Assembly (NCBI GenBank): GCA_002118135.1
Contig: BDIU01000047.1
Span: forward strand, 186,001 to 250,000
Direction of reading: 5' to 3'
Origin: Trebouxia sp. TZW2008
Taxonomy: Eukaryota > Chlorophyta > Trebouxiophyceae > Trebouxiales > Trebouxiaceae
Length of the DNA: 64,000 nt
Positions 34,801 to 45,102 of this stretch are shown here, piece after piece. Within the stretch, counting starts at the first letter, position 1. Each line of letters opens with the position of its first letter. The notes under the pieces are model-generated. The model saw only the letters and a program-made list of their open reading frames with translations. It was not told the DNA's origin and did not search any database. The translations under genes and the position numbers were made by a program.

Positions 34801-35747
34801 GAGAGACAGAAGCAAGGGAACAGCAGTTGCATCAGCAGCAAGCGCCTGCTTCAAGCGCTGCAGCCAGCAAGTCACAGCAAGCTGAAGAGTCAACAGCACC
34901 CCAAGCACAGTCAGCAGCTGGACCTGATGCTCCTTACAGCTTCAGACGGCACAGACGCATGGACTTACAGCCCCAACCCCAGCCCCCACCCTCCCTGCCA
35001 GACCCCCCTTCTGCAAGCCAGCCTGTCAAAGTCAGCGCTCGCATCAAGCTCAAGCGGCCGCCCTCGGCTGAGCCACCAGAAGCTGAGCCCCCAGCTGCTA
35101 CAGATGCCGGGGCTCCTCAGCCGCCAGCCCCTACAAGGAGCTCAGTCAGGGTCAAGATCAGGCGGACAGCTTCAGGCAGCAGACAAGATCCTGCTGGCCC
35201 TGCTGCTGCTGAGAAGCCACCCAGCAGTCACAAGAAGAAGAGGAGTACAAGGCAGCATCAGCAGTCTGATGCCAAGGCCAGAGACGACTCGCTCAGGCCT
35301 GGTCATGATGATGGGGCAGAGGATGAAGAGGATGAAGGGGTCATAGCAGCTGGGATGACTCCTAAAAGCAGTAATCAGGCTGAAGCTGCTGTCAATGATG
35401 ATGGTGATGATGACGTTGGTGATGTTGGAGCTGCTCCGACAAGTTCCAGCGTGCCCAGCAATAGCGGTGACTTGAGTGAGCTGCGATTGCCATCTGAGCA
35501 CAGTGCGTGGCAGAGCCAGGCAGAGGCAGATCATAGTCATCAAGCAGATGAAGCAGACAGTGCCAGAGGGGCAAGCCACAACAGCAAGTCTAGCATTGCT
35601 CTGGCTGATGTGCACCAGCAGTGGAAGAATGAGCATGGGCAACTCTTGGTGGAGCCGACGTATGGTACTGATTCAGATATGGAAGCAATGCAGCTGGAAC
35701 AGGAGGGCCTTGCAGTTGAGGAGAGTGACTTGGATGATGATCTGTGA
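17097..35747 (+). CDS. Giant chromatin protein: bromodomain-RFTS-DDT/WHIM-Tudor-ARID-Tudor
   Basis: Thirty exons join in phase to 2381 residues: 17097..17553, 17759..17899, 17972..18104, 18310..18538, 18597..18717, 18769..18820, 19195..19477, 19904..20119, 20480..20677, 20898..21101, 21400..21478, 22176..22444, 23201..23368, 23865..23943, 24387..24554, 24833..24946, 25327..25550, 26598..26819, 27208..27842, 28141..28415, 28751..28923, 29138..29241, 29714..30029, 30556..30747, 31336..31531, 31968..32063, 32394..32614, 33128..33294, 33929..34112, 34518..35747. Domains: bromodomain (about 20-130; LPNYFDVVKQPMDLGTI, acetyl-lysine Asn in VLYNS); RFTS (about 153-345; GPILDWSF...IWICTDLAWYRLETPS); AT-hook-like AGRPPKK (about 450); acidic tract; DDT (from about 590; FRLPQAQVPALLIVWELTQ); WHIM (about 795-850); WSD (about 877-930; RRRYWALGG...LWGWYEG); BRWD-type Tudor (about 1390-1480; DPWEALKVEWD, VSPWEIE); ARID (about 1621-1745; ELDLHKVFWEVQDKGGYDKV); Tudor-like (about 1880-1945; GKKVMRFWPDNGGWWEAIV); low-complexity acidic tail. 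Probably a nuclear chromatin-remodelling subunit. A stop at 19487-19489 and the ATG at 19904 also allow a two-gene reading. Confidence 0.8.
21725..22085. repeat. Three decayed copies of an exon start, one inverted
   Basis: The 5' part of the exon at 22176 with its acceptor is repeated upstream in the same intron. A direct copy lies at about 21725-21800, a more decayed copy at about 21905-22005, and an inverted copy at about 22021-22085. Shared words are GCCAGCACAAGCAG and GACTCAGGCATTGA. Confidence 0.8.
22419..22722. repeat. Exon 3' end and donor repeated twice in the following intron
   Basis: The end of the exon 22176-22444 plus its donor (GCAAAG|GTCAGCTG) recurs at about 22526-22585 and, with more of the exon, at about 22602-22722. 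The longer copy still reads PVPWTALRARSIRSA before its own GTCAGC donor. Confidence 0.8.
25472..25745. repeat. Exon end copied into the following intron, now with a stop
   Basis: Bases 25472-25562 (coding VSLYGTLEQRILHTVDALLA and onward, plus donor) recur at about 25646-25745 with roughly ten substitutions and a small insertion that brings in TGA. Confidence 0.85.
26055..26090. repeat. Three 12-bp tandem units in an intron
   Basis: The unit GTGCAAAAAGC repeats three times head to tail with small spacing differences, inside the intron 25551-26597. Confidence 0.75.
26125..26665. repeat. Four tandem copies of an exon start, only the last functional
   Basis: The acceptor and exon start at 26598 (coding GETWLARHAHVIQVVA) appear four times, near 26131, 26294, 26444 and 26598, spaced about 150-160 bp. 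Intron sequence upstream of the acceptor is copied too (TGCAACAGTGC in several units). Only the last copy opens into a full exon; the others carry changes or stops. Confidence 0.88.
26924..26981. repeat. (CTGTG)n pentanucleotide microsatellite
   Basis: About eleven perfect copies of the 5-bp unit lie in the intron 26820-27207. It creates a misleading Cys/Leu-rich open frame. Confidence 0.95.
30271..30620. repeat. Three copies of the ARID exon start
   Basis: TTGCAG|GATGTGCTGGA starts at about 30276, 30416 and 30551. The first copy hits TGA after DVLDLV, the second reads on as DVLDLVRWLDKQALTRLLIN before failing, and the third is the true exon at 30556. Confidence 0.9.
31774..31839. repeat. 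(TGC)22 trinucleotide microsatellite in an intron
   Basis: About 66 bases of perfect TGC repeats lie in the intron between the second ARID exon and the next exon (31532-31967). The spurious poly-Ala and poly-Ser minus-strand frames here come from this repeat. Confidence 0.95.
32901..33190. repeat. Copy of the Tudor-exon start in the preceding intron
   Basis: Bases about 32901-32995 match about 33092-33190, covering the intron end, acceptor and exon start (coding GVPAVLQGSGGPSLGSL in the true exon). The copy diverges after GSL. Confidence 0.85.
33270..33575. repeat. Four ~78-bp tandem units made from an exon end and its donor
   Basis: The end of exon 33128-33294 and its donor (CACAG|GTCAG) repeat at about 33355, 33433 and 33509. 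Each unit has a CC(T/A)A(C/T)TCT-like core, CTCTGGA(C/T)AA and a GTCAGC-type donor, followed by similar intron sequence. The later units keep donor-like GT sites. Confidence 0.85.
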
Positions 35748-36357
35748 TGGACACTGTTGCTGATGCCAAGGACGCATGCCTCAATCCTGATGGGCAGCAT
35801 CAGATCAGACAGAAGAGCATAAACCCACTTCAAGTTGTCTGTAACCAAGAGTCCCCATGCAACATGCAATCAGGCATGCTGGCTTATACACACTGTTCTG
35901 GCAACTGCAGGCGTCCACAGTTCGTGCTTTGTCATCTGGTGTGTCTGTCAGTTCAATGAGGCATGCCCGCCATGTACATTGGCCTTGAACGAACCTCTCA
36001 GGCTGCAGCTGACGCTATCACTGTGTCACACAGCCTGTTTGAACTTGACTTGTCGCCTGCCATGTCAACACCGACTGGGATGCTTACACAGACACCTATG
36101 TCAAGTTTAGCAGCTTTGCGCTGATGCTATACGTGTGTAGACAATTTACAATCTTGAAGTCAATGACAAAGTAAAGTGTCTGAATGTTGGGTACAAAGTC
36201 AACCAATTGTACAAGCAGCAAGCGGTCAACTGAGTCGGACGTAGAGGTTCAGGTGAAGGCATGAACCAACGCTTGATCGCGCAGTCGAAACTTGCAATTG
36301 CAGCGAAGTAATCCTCTGCAAGCATATAGTGGTTTTGTTCTTGCATGGACGACATGC
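35748..36357. other. Intergenic flank between chromatin gene and starch synthase
   Basis: Contains the 3' flank of the chromatin gene and the promoter side of the starch synthase gene. No supported gene. Confidence 0.5.
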
Positions 36358-39300
36358 ATGTTTACAACTCCGCCTGCCGCCCGCGTGCATAACGTCTTGG
36401 GCCGTCGTTTGGCACTTGCTAGCGACCAGCGCCATGATCAGCGGCGGCTTTTCCTTCAACGACGACATGAAAGCAGGCGTATCAGGCTTGCCAAAACAGT
36501 AACATCGCAAGCAAAAGTCACTGGGCCTGGCAAGGATCAGCAGCTGCAGGTCGATCAGTACAACGCGCCTCTCGATGTCGCGAATCCAGATTGCTGCTGC
36601 TGATGTTTTTCCCAACTGCAATTCAGGTGGTTTTTGTTGCAACAGAAGTAGCACCATGGTCCAAAGTAGGAGGCTTAGGCGATGTTATCGCATCTTTGCC
36701 ACGCCACCTAGCAAGCAGGTGCATACAGTATCTGCTGCAACCCTGTAATAGGCTTGCCAGACTCAGACTGATATCCCTGCCTTTGCAGGGGTCATGCTGT
36801 CATGACCGTGACGCCACGCTACCAAGCATACAATGATGCTCATGACACTGGTCTCCAAGTCCCGCTGCAGCTCCCTAGCAATGATCTTCATCAGCAATCA
36901 ACTTCTGCTCATGTTGGACCACCAAGCAAGACCAAGCTTGAGCCAACACAGCAAAACAAGCCAGCATCAGCTCTACAGGCGTGGGCATGCCTGTATCACT
37001 GCCGCAAGAACGGTGTTGACAGAGTCTTTGTCGACCACCCCTTGTTTCTGGACCCTCTCAAAAAGCACAGCATCTATAGCGTCAACACCTACCTACAGGG
37101 TTTTGATTTTCCAGACCTTGACTTGCGTTACAGCATCCTTTGCCAAGCAGCTTTAGCAGCACCAATACTGCTGTGGCATCAGCCTGCTGAGCACTTGTAC
37201 AGATTGCAGCTTCAAGCCTGCTGCTCGCATTCGCCACACACCATTTCAGGTGGTGTTGCCCAGTATATTGGACTACTCGAATCGCTGTCCTGGCACGCTA
37301 TCAGACGCAGCAATCTCAAAAAAAGCAATGGTGGGCTGTCAATGCCTGCAGTTCAGGCCAATGAGTTCACCAGCACGAGCTTTGCAGATGTCAGCGACAT
37401 CACTCACCATCACATGCCTTCCTCTGCTCAAGCACGTAACCAGCTTAGGCAAGACATGCGTAACAGTCAGTCAGGTTCTACAGAGATCATTTGGCCAACA
37501 ACAGCTGGCCAGATTGCCTTTGTTGCCAATGACTGGCCTTGTTTTCCGCTCACACAGCGTTTAGAGCAGCTGCAGTGCTCGAGTACAGATCATAGTTCAC
37601 AGCAGCTCAACTCTGTAGTGCCTGGCGCTGAAGAAGTAAGCAGCCTTGTTAGTACAGCAGCCAACAATTTTGAGACTCACATGGCGCGTCTTTTGAAAAG
37701 CGCCAGAGTGGCTTTTTGCATACACAACCTAGCTCATCAAGGCATTTTCCCTGAGGTACTACTTTACCACTCCCGCTGACTTTGCTTACATTTGTATGGA
37801 TGCTGGTTGACGCTTGTGACTCCCTCGCAGCAGCATACAGTATACAGCAAGCAAGTGCAACCCCTGCTTGCAGCAGCTATTTGTGCTGTATGATTTTGCA
37901 TTTTCGTCAGCTGGTGCTTGCAATTTTGCAGTCATAGCCTTGGTAGCATCCAAGCTCAGCCACAGACCACACATGGATAGCTGCGACGCATGCCTGCAAT
38001 AGTATTTGAGCAGATCACCTGTCATAACAGCAAGCACTGATGTGTGCAGGAGTCCTTTTCTCGCTTGTGTTTTCCTGCTGCAACTGTCAATAAGGCACAC
38101 TGGCCTACAGCTGAGAGTCAGCAGCACCCCAAGAGGCCAGAAGTCAACTGGCTCAAGGTACAGTTCTGGTCTGACACCCTTTATCTGTCACGTTGCTTTC
38201 TGCAAGCTCGTGCCGGCTAGTTCTCTGTCACTGTGATGTTGCGGACACATAGCTTTGTGTCCCCAAGACTTATGCCATCTCTCTGTGTCATCAAATGCCA
38301 CCTTCGGTGGGTGTCAGGGCCCTTGCATGCAGAGGCAAGCCAGGCCTGTTTATGTGATGCAGGGTGCCATGGCTAGCAGTCACAAGCTACTCACAGTCAG
38401 CCCAAGCTATGCTGACCAGATTTTGCGTGACCCCACAGCTGGCTTTGGCCTGCACAACTTCCTCAGCACCGGGCATGTCAGGTGCTTGGCCTTGTAATGT
38501 GCAATGATACGCAATATGCAAAGTCCTGCCAAGCATGACTGTTTCTTCCCTATGCTGTAAATGCTTGCGTGTGCAGGAGATCTTGCACCACTTATGTAGC
38601 ATAGCTTATATGCATGCTGATGAATGTTATCATGATGTGCTCACAGCGTGCTTCCATACATGCCCATCAGAGTTGACATGCTTACACACTGTGACAAGAG
38701 AGTGACCTGGTCATGCGTTGCAGGGGCATTCTCAATGGCATTGACACAGAGGTGTGGAACCCCATGACAGATAAGCACATCCCAGCTAGCATGAGGTACA
38801 GCACCACCAATGTCACATCTGGCAAGGCAGCACTCAAGGCTATGTTTCAGAAGAAACATGGGCTGAACAGCGACATCAGAACTCCTCTGGTAGCTGCAGT
38901 AGGGCGCCTTGCACCTCAGAAGGGCTTTGACGTCGTCCTGGCTGCTCTGCCAAAGCTGCTTGCGCCAGCAGAGTCTGCAGCCACAAGACAAGCTGATGAC
39001 AGCTCTGACAGACAGCAGTCAAAAGGTGCTGCAGAGCACGCAGGCTGTCAGCTGGTGATGCTGGGCTCAGGTCAGTGCTTGCCATGCTATCAGTGGCACA
39101 TGTCTGTGTGCTGCACATAGCTACTCAACTGCCTGTGTGCTTGTGAGCTCTAGCAGTACTTCTGCCATGCACAAGTAGTGTTGGCCTTTTCAGCGTTTCC
39201 ACCGTGTCAAGTGCTGTTGAGCATTGTTTTGATGCGGTCAGCGTGCCGTCATGGAGTTTTGCAACCAATTGGTGTTGCTGGTAGTGCAGTAACAGCAGAT

Positions 39301-40192
39301 GCAAGTGTGGTATCTGTGGCACAGGTGACGCATGGATGGAGGGCGCATTGAGTCACGTCAGCAAGGTGTTTCCTGGCAGGGCGTGTGGCCTGCCTTACTT
39401 CTGTGAGGAGACTGCACACCAGCTGTTGGCAGCTGCGGACTTCCTCCTGCTGCCCTCACGCTTTGAGCCATGTGGGCTTATTGCCATGCATGGGATGCGC
39501 TACGGTGCTGTGCCCATTGCAACTCTGATCGGCGGCTTCAGGGATATTGTCACTACAGAGGCAGGTTTTCTTGCCTTGTCCAGCACAGCAAAAAGCTGAT
39601 TGAGTCAGTTGGCAATGCTCTGCTGTATGCAAGGCCAGGACTGGGCCAGATGCGATGGCCATGCTGCTATACAAATAGGTTGCTTGCAGATGGCATTTGT
39701 GATGTTTAGCATTGTAAGCATATGCAAGTGGTATGCAGGTTGGGTATGCCGTGGGTTGCATTGGAGACTATGGCAACCCTGCCCATCTGCGCCATGATGC
39801 ACAGGTCTTGGTCACTGCAGTGCAGCGTGCTGTAGCAACCTATGGCAAGCAAGAGTATCTGGAGCTTCAGCAGGCTGGCATGATGAAAGACATGTCTTGG
39901 CAACTGCCAGCTCAAGAATGGGAGCAAGTGAGTCACCATGTTTTCAGCATGCAGAGCCCATCTTGTCTGAATCTTCGCAATGCGGTGCGCTGTACGTGAA
40001 GTTGTGTTGCACATGATGTGCTGACATGATGTTGTTTTGATCTTGGCATCGCTGTGCACGTGACATCGAGCGTCAATGCAGACACGGTGTTTGAATCTTA
40101 ACGTTGATGTGTTTGCTGTATGTGACATTGTGCTGACATGATCTGTGCTCGTTTGCCATGTGCAGGCTTTGCAAGAGATGCTTACAGCATAG
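36358..40192 (+). CDS. Starch synthase (GT5), GBSS/SSI-like, with a long insertion
   Basis: Nine exons give about 758 residues: 36358..36549, 36627..36718, 36789..37755, 38050..38157, 38363..38481, 38724..39070, 39325..39560, 39739..39927, 40166..40192. The enzyme transfers glucose from ADP-glucose to growing starch chains in the plastid. Residues 1 to about 60 are an Arg-rich transit peptide; the first exon could also end at 36498 or 36516 in the same phase. The GT5 domain has the ADP-glucose motif (VATEVAPWSKVGGLGD), GVDRVFVDHPLFL, CIHNLAHQGIFPE, LLTVSPSYADQIL, GILNGIDTEVWNP, VGRLAPQKGFDVV and PSRFEPCGL. About 150 extra residues separate LRYSILCQAALAAP from IAFVANDW, against a short loop in plant enzymes. 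The intron at 39561 needs a GC donor (GAG|GCAGGT). The exact isoform class is not clear. Confidence 0.9.
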
Positions 40193-40423
40193 GGAATATA
40201 GCTGACGATGCGTCAGAATTAGACCGAGTAAGCTGGAAGGCAATGGCTGGACTTGACTCCAATACTACTTGACTCTCGAGACTGAAGCAGCTGCTCAGGC
40301 GCAATGTAGAACAAATGAACCAGTTATTATGAATAAAGTGATGTAGGCAGCTGATAGCAGAAACGGTAAGTGCTGTATTGTCTTTTGTTTGGTCAGTCAA
40401 GCTCTGCTGACTTGTATGATGCT

Positions 40424-42233
40424 TCACGTGACAGTACTGTAATGCTCAACCAGCTTCTGAAAGCCTTGAAAGGTCATGCTTGTGGTGCTGGCTCGCTGTG
40501 TAATGATTGCTGCTACTTCCATCATGGCTTTCATCTCGTCAGCATCAAAATTGTACCCTTGATCTTCAGCAACCTGCACACATGCATGCTATTGTGATTA
40601 GCTTTCAAAGTTGTCAACTGTTTGCTGACCAGCTGAATTCCATCCTACATCATGTTGAAAAATATTTTACATGCTGGTATGAGCAGTCGCATGTGCACGC
40701 ATACAAAGATGTGGAGCACTTCAAACAGCACAATGCATTCTGAACTCAGAAGGGACAGCTACATCAAACGCGAGCAACCCAAGACCTACCCTGCAGATAT
40801 TTTCAGTAGTGATTACATTCTTGTTTTGAGGATTGAACAAGCTGAAGGCTGTCCTCATCTCATCAACAGTAGGATTGACAAGGCCCACTCGGCTTGCAGC
40901 TTTAGCCTTTCTGGCTTTTGTAGTTGCTTTTGATGTCTTAGCTTTTCGTTTCTTTGGCACCTTATCCGAGGGCTCACAGCTGGCCTGAGCTGCTTTGCTG
41001 CTGATCTGAGTTGGTTTTCGCTCTAGGTGTGCTTTTGCTGACCTGCTGCGCTCCGTGCTTGCTTTGACTGTTTTGCCTGCAGGATAATGACAGTGAAACA
41101 TGGCAACATATTGACTTCCGCCTATACCACTGCACAGAAACAGCAATACACTTTGAGCATGGCCACTTTACCAATGCACAGAAACAGAAAAGCAGGTTGA
41201 GCACAGCATTTTCACAAGCATGGAGGAGGCCATCCAGCACAAGCAAACTTACTCTGGCCCTCTAAGGACATTGCCAAGGCCTGCTGCAGCTCCAGATCTT
41301 CTTCATCAGATCCCTCACCTAAGCCATACGCACAGCGTTTTTGTTGGCCGCATGATCAGGCACATGGTGGAGGCATTGAGCAACATGACCGTAACATCTA
41401 GGCATCAGTGTCAGGTGGCATTTGGAAGGCATTGAGCAACATGAGTGTAACCTGTATGCATCAGTGTCAGGTCAATCACATGACAATGCGCAGTCAAGTC
41501 AGCATATGCATTTTGGGTACCTGGCTGATCTGCGTCTGGGTCTGGACTTGATGACTCCTCCTCTTCATCATCATCTGAAGAGCTCTGCTGTGCCAACTCT
41601 GCAGATTCAGCATGCCAGTATTTGCAGCTCAAACCAGCATACTAGCGTTGGCAGCTTGTATCAGCATGCTGGTGTTTGCAGCTCATCTCAGCATGCTGTA
41701 ATATTGGGCTCTGTGATGAGTGGAGTCATCGTATGCAATTACACTGTACCTGCTGGATCAAAGTCTGCTTCCTGCATGCTGCGCTTCCGCTTGCGTGATC
41801 TGTTCTGAGAGTCTGGCTCATGTTGACTGTCTTCATCGCTGTTTTGACTGCCTAACAAGCCTGATTGTTCATCATTAGAGTCTGCGTCAATATCTTGTGC
41901 CTGCTCTTGCAGCTTTGCACGTGTGCGCTGAGCGCCTGCCCGCTGCGACTGTCGTGCTGGTCCTGACACAACATATTTCTGGCGAATTGCTTCTTTGGCT
42001 TCTGCTTTCTTACGCTGTGCTGCTAACAGAGGTGCAGCCACTTTGTCTACTGACTCCTTGACCTGCAGCCACCTTGTTCAGCTGAGATGTTTTCAATCTT
42101 GCATTATTGCTATTGAATCGTATTAGTGCAGCTGGATTTCTCTGTCAAAGTGGACCTGAAGTTTTGCCAGCATGGCTTTGTTGCGGCGTATGCGCTCCTC
42201 TCTTTGCCTGTCATATTCATTAGGCTCTGCCAT
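40424..42233 (-). CDS. UIM-containing protein with EF-hand-like C-terminus
   Basis: Six minus-strand exons join in phase to 323 residues: 42233..42156, 42062..41750, 41598..41521, 41318..41253, 41076..40790, 40573..40424. The start YDRQREERIRRNKAML resembles N-termini of several nuclear proteins. A basic stretch and KRKRS follow, then an acidic tract (SSSDDDEEEESSS). A ubiquitin-interacting motif follows (SDEEDLELQQALAMSLEGQ), then a Lys-rich segment (VPKKRKAKTSKATTKARKAK). The end looks like two degenerate EF-hands (TVDEMRTAFSLFNPQNKNVI; YNFDADEMKAMMEVAA) whose loops lack several calcium ligands. I infer a nuclear ubiquitin-binding protein; the family name is unknown to me. Its start codon overlaps that of the divergent neighbour. 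Confidence 0.72.
41371..41472. repeat. 56-bp direct duplication in an intron
   Basis: AGGCATTGAGCAACATGA occurs at 41371 and 41427, each followed by GTAAC and CATCAGTGTCAGGT, inside the intron 41319-41520 of the UIM gene. Confidence 0.85.
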
Positions 42234-44400
42234 GAGTCAGCCACGGCTCACGGGAAGCGCTAAGTGCTCGGACCGGGTCTCAAAAGGTCAACGCACAACA
42301 GGTGTTCAAGGTCTTGTGTTGCTAAGATCACAGGAGAGCCTGCTATTTTGCCTGAAGATTTCCGCAGGCGGGTTGTCAAATCGATGACACCCAATACCGA
42401 GCTATGTTGTGTTGCCAATGAGCTTAACGGCAGGGGGACGGCAGGTGAAACGTTCACGCTGATCAAACCTGACTGTCAGTTTGAAGTATGGCGAGAGCCG
42501 GTCAAGGTCAAACAGCAGGTCTCCTTTTGCTTCGATGCCTGCATGAGCAGTTGCAGAATGCTATGATGCCAAGGCCGAAGCTACATCGCGCTCTTTGCGA
42601 TTGTATTGAATGTGACCGGACGATGCCAGGTCCTGGAACCGAGCCAAGTCCTGGTGTCACGCAAGATCCTCCACCAAAGTGCTTGATCATTAGCACTGAC
42701 GCGCCTTGGTCGCATGACCGCGATAGGACTGCTGAGGCATCCACTAGTACCGGAGACATCTCAAGCCTGCAGGCTGTGGCTCAGCGAGGATGCTGTGGGC
42801 TGGTCGCCTATCGTGAACCTGCTGAAGGTGCTTTGTCCACTGCTTCCCTTGCGTGAAAAAGCTTGCAGGGGTGAAACTAACATTGCTTTGTCTCATAGGG
42901 CATCCACTGAATGAGCTGGCTCAGCTTTTGCTTCAGGTCGGGTCTGATCTGTGTAGGAGCACCCATTAATTCACTGTGTAGCCTGTGTACACCTGCATCT
43001 GACGTGGTCATCTTGCACATGCAGAGTAAAAGTGCAGACTGTCAGGCATCTAACAAGCTACAAGTAAGGTCTGTTGCTCAGACTGAGTTGCATACACGCA
43101 GTGTTCAGCCCTGCTAGTGTCAAGGACTCTTTGCATGCAGATACAACCACATGCAGGCAGGCTTCATGAGTTCTTCTGAAGATGTGCATCCAATCGCAGC
43201 AGAAGCAGGCATGGCCATCTTTCCATTGCAAGCTATCAATAAACATGCACGTGCAAGCACACAAGATACTCACACTTCTGGCTGGCCTGATCCACAAGAG
43301 ACTGCGCAAAGGGTCATGCAGATATTTGGTGAGTATGGACCAGCATGTGCAATCTACTGGTGCATCTTGCTGTCCATCTTGTGTCTGAGACCTGTCCTTG
43401 CAGGATCTGCGCTCAAGCTGTCAGCCCCAACCACAGATGCACCGAGATTGCATGATTGGGGCAGCGAGCAGCAAGATGAAATTGACCTTCTGGTGATGCA
43501 TGTTGCACAGCCAGAAACTGGGCAACAGCTCAGTCATGCAGCCCCAGCTGATCAGTCACACAATGACAGCAATACAGGCTTGCAGAACAGAGCAGACACT
43601 TCTCATGAACATAAACATATCGACCAGACTCTCAGCACAAGCATTACAGAATTGTATACATGGCTGAACCAGGTTGTGTGCTGTTTGTTGGCTGACACAA
43701 CATTTAAGCAGTCTGTCCTTCTGGTGCTGCTGCTGCAAAACCCAAGCAACCTAGACATCCACTCCAAGGTAAGCTGGCAAACTCCCAACCATTGCTCATG
43801 GACGAAAAGGGTTTGCAAATATCTTGTGTACTCTTTGCTGCCAGCAAGCTGTTTACTTTTGCACCCATCACAGCCTGACAAGCTTCAGCAAGTAGGCATG
43901 CAGCATTCATCTGGTCTCTCGTTCAAGAAATCAAGCAAATCACTTCACTATTCTGTATGCAGTCAGATCCAGTTGTGAGTGCAGCCATGGGCAAGCACGG
44001 CTTTCCAAGCATTTCAAAACCCTTGCAGAGCCACTGCGTGAGCAATATGCAAAAAGTACCTCAATGTCAGAGTTCATCAAGCCTGATGGTTCAGTACATG
44101 CCAGCTGTTGTCAGGTATGTCTGATAGCCTCAACTGTTGAGATGATGCAACTTTGCTTGGAGCGTGAATGTGGAAACCATCTGTTTCAGAGCATGGGTTG
44201 GAGCGCAATATGCTATTGCCATGTGGCACTTACCGTTGCGGCTGAACCCATGGCTTTCATGTCATTGCAGGCAAGACAGTGTCAAGAGCTTGTCTGTTTC
44301 TGATGTTCAGCAGCATGGTGGCAGCGGCATCCTTTTGGCAGAACATATTTTGCCAGAGCTTGCATACAAACTAGGTCGTGCTGCAAAGTACGGTGCTTAG
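42232..44400 (+). CDS. Uncharacterised multi-exon protein
   Basis: The 3' part is solid: exons 43141..43328, 43404..43768, 43963..44114 and 44190..44400 join in phase and end AEHILPELAYKLGRAAKYGA. Upstream, ..42444 and 42519..42852 also join in phase, reading ITGEPAILPEDFRRRVVKS and LLLLRCLHEQLQNAMMPRP. The start is uncertain: the ATG at 42232 needs an extra splice to reach this frame, and the first in-frame ATG is 42384. Middle exons carry ELYTWLNQVVCCLLAD and KQSVLLVLLLQNPSNLDI, helical and repeat-like, perhaps an alpha-solenoid. No catalytic motif is visible and I do not recognise the family. Confidence 0.55.
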
Positions 44401-45102
44401 CCTGACTGACAGCATCAAGTGCCTTGCAGTCTGCAGCTCCTGCAATTGTCAGCGCTGTGAACATTGCTAATTGATGAACAAGGCTTTCAGTTCAAAGCAG
44501 ATAGGTCCCTGTCAACAGTGTGCACAGCATTTCTGATCAACAGAATTTCCTAAACACACACCAGCATCACTGCGTGGCACAACTACAACAGAGTTCAGCG
44601 TTGCTGTCATTTGGATTATAGGGTACCAGGAAAAGCAGCACGGTGCAAAGCCTGGAAGGCTGTAATCTCTGCGCTGCCACATCAACAAAGCAAAACTACT
44701 GGAGGCACAAAGCTGTATGTTATTGTATGCACATCCAGTCAACTAAAGGATGACGTACAGCCAGTAAGCTGCAAGAGATGGCCATGAACAGATTACACAC
44801 ACAAACAGACTGCAAGCAGTCCCTTCAAAACAAACAAAAACAAGTTCATGTGTTTTGCGCATGATGCAAGTAGAAATGGTTTTTCAAGAGCAGCTGTTGA
44901 TCACTTTCTGCCCAAGTTGTATTGATACCATCCATGAACAGTTATTGCAAGGCTTTAGAAAGCCAATAAGACATGTGCCATACGGTCTGTGAAGCAGCAA
45001 TATAGACAACTGGTGAAGCGATGGAAACACCAAGCAACAAAAACAAGACAAAGAAGCAGCAGTACATGCACTTGCACGGCGAACACTGCATCTTCTGGAG
45101 AA
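44401..45102. other. Convergent 3' flanks
   Basis: Lies between the stops of the uncharacterised plus-strand gene and the E2 gene. Only small unsupported open frames. Confidence 0.5.

Noticed and set aside
35172..35642. 156-aa minus-strand frame
   Set aside because: Antisense of the acidic, low-complexity tail exon of the chromatin gene.
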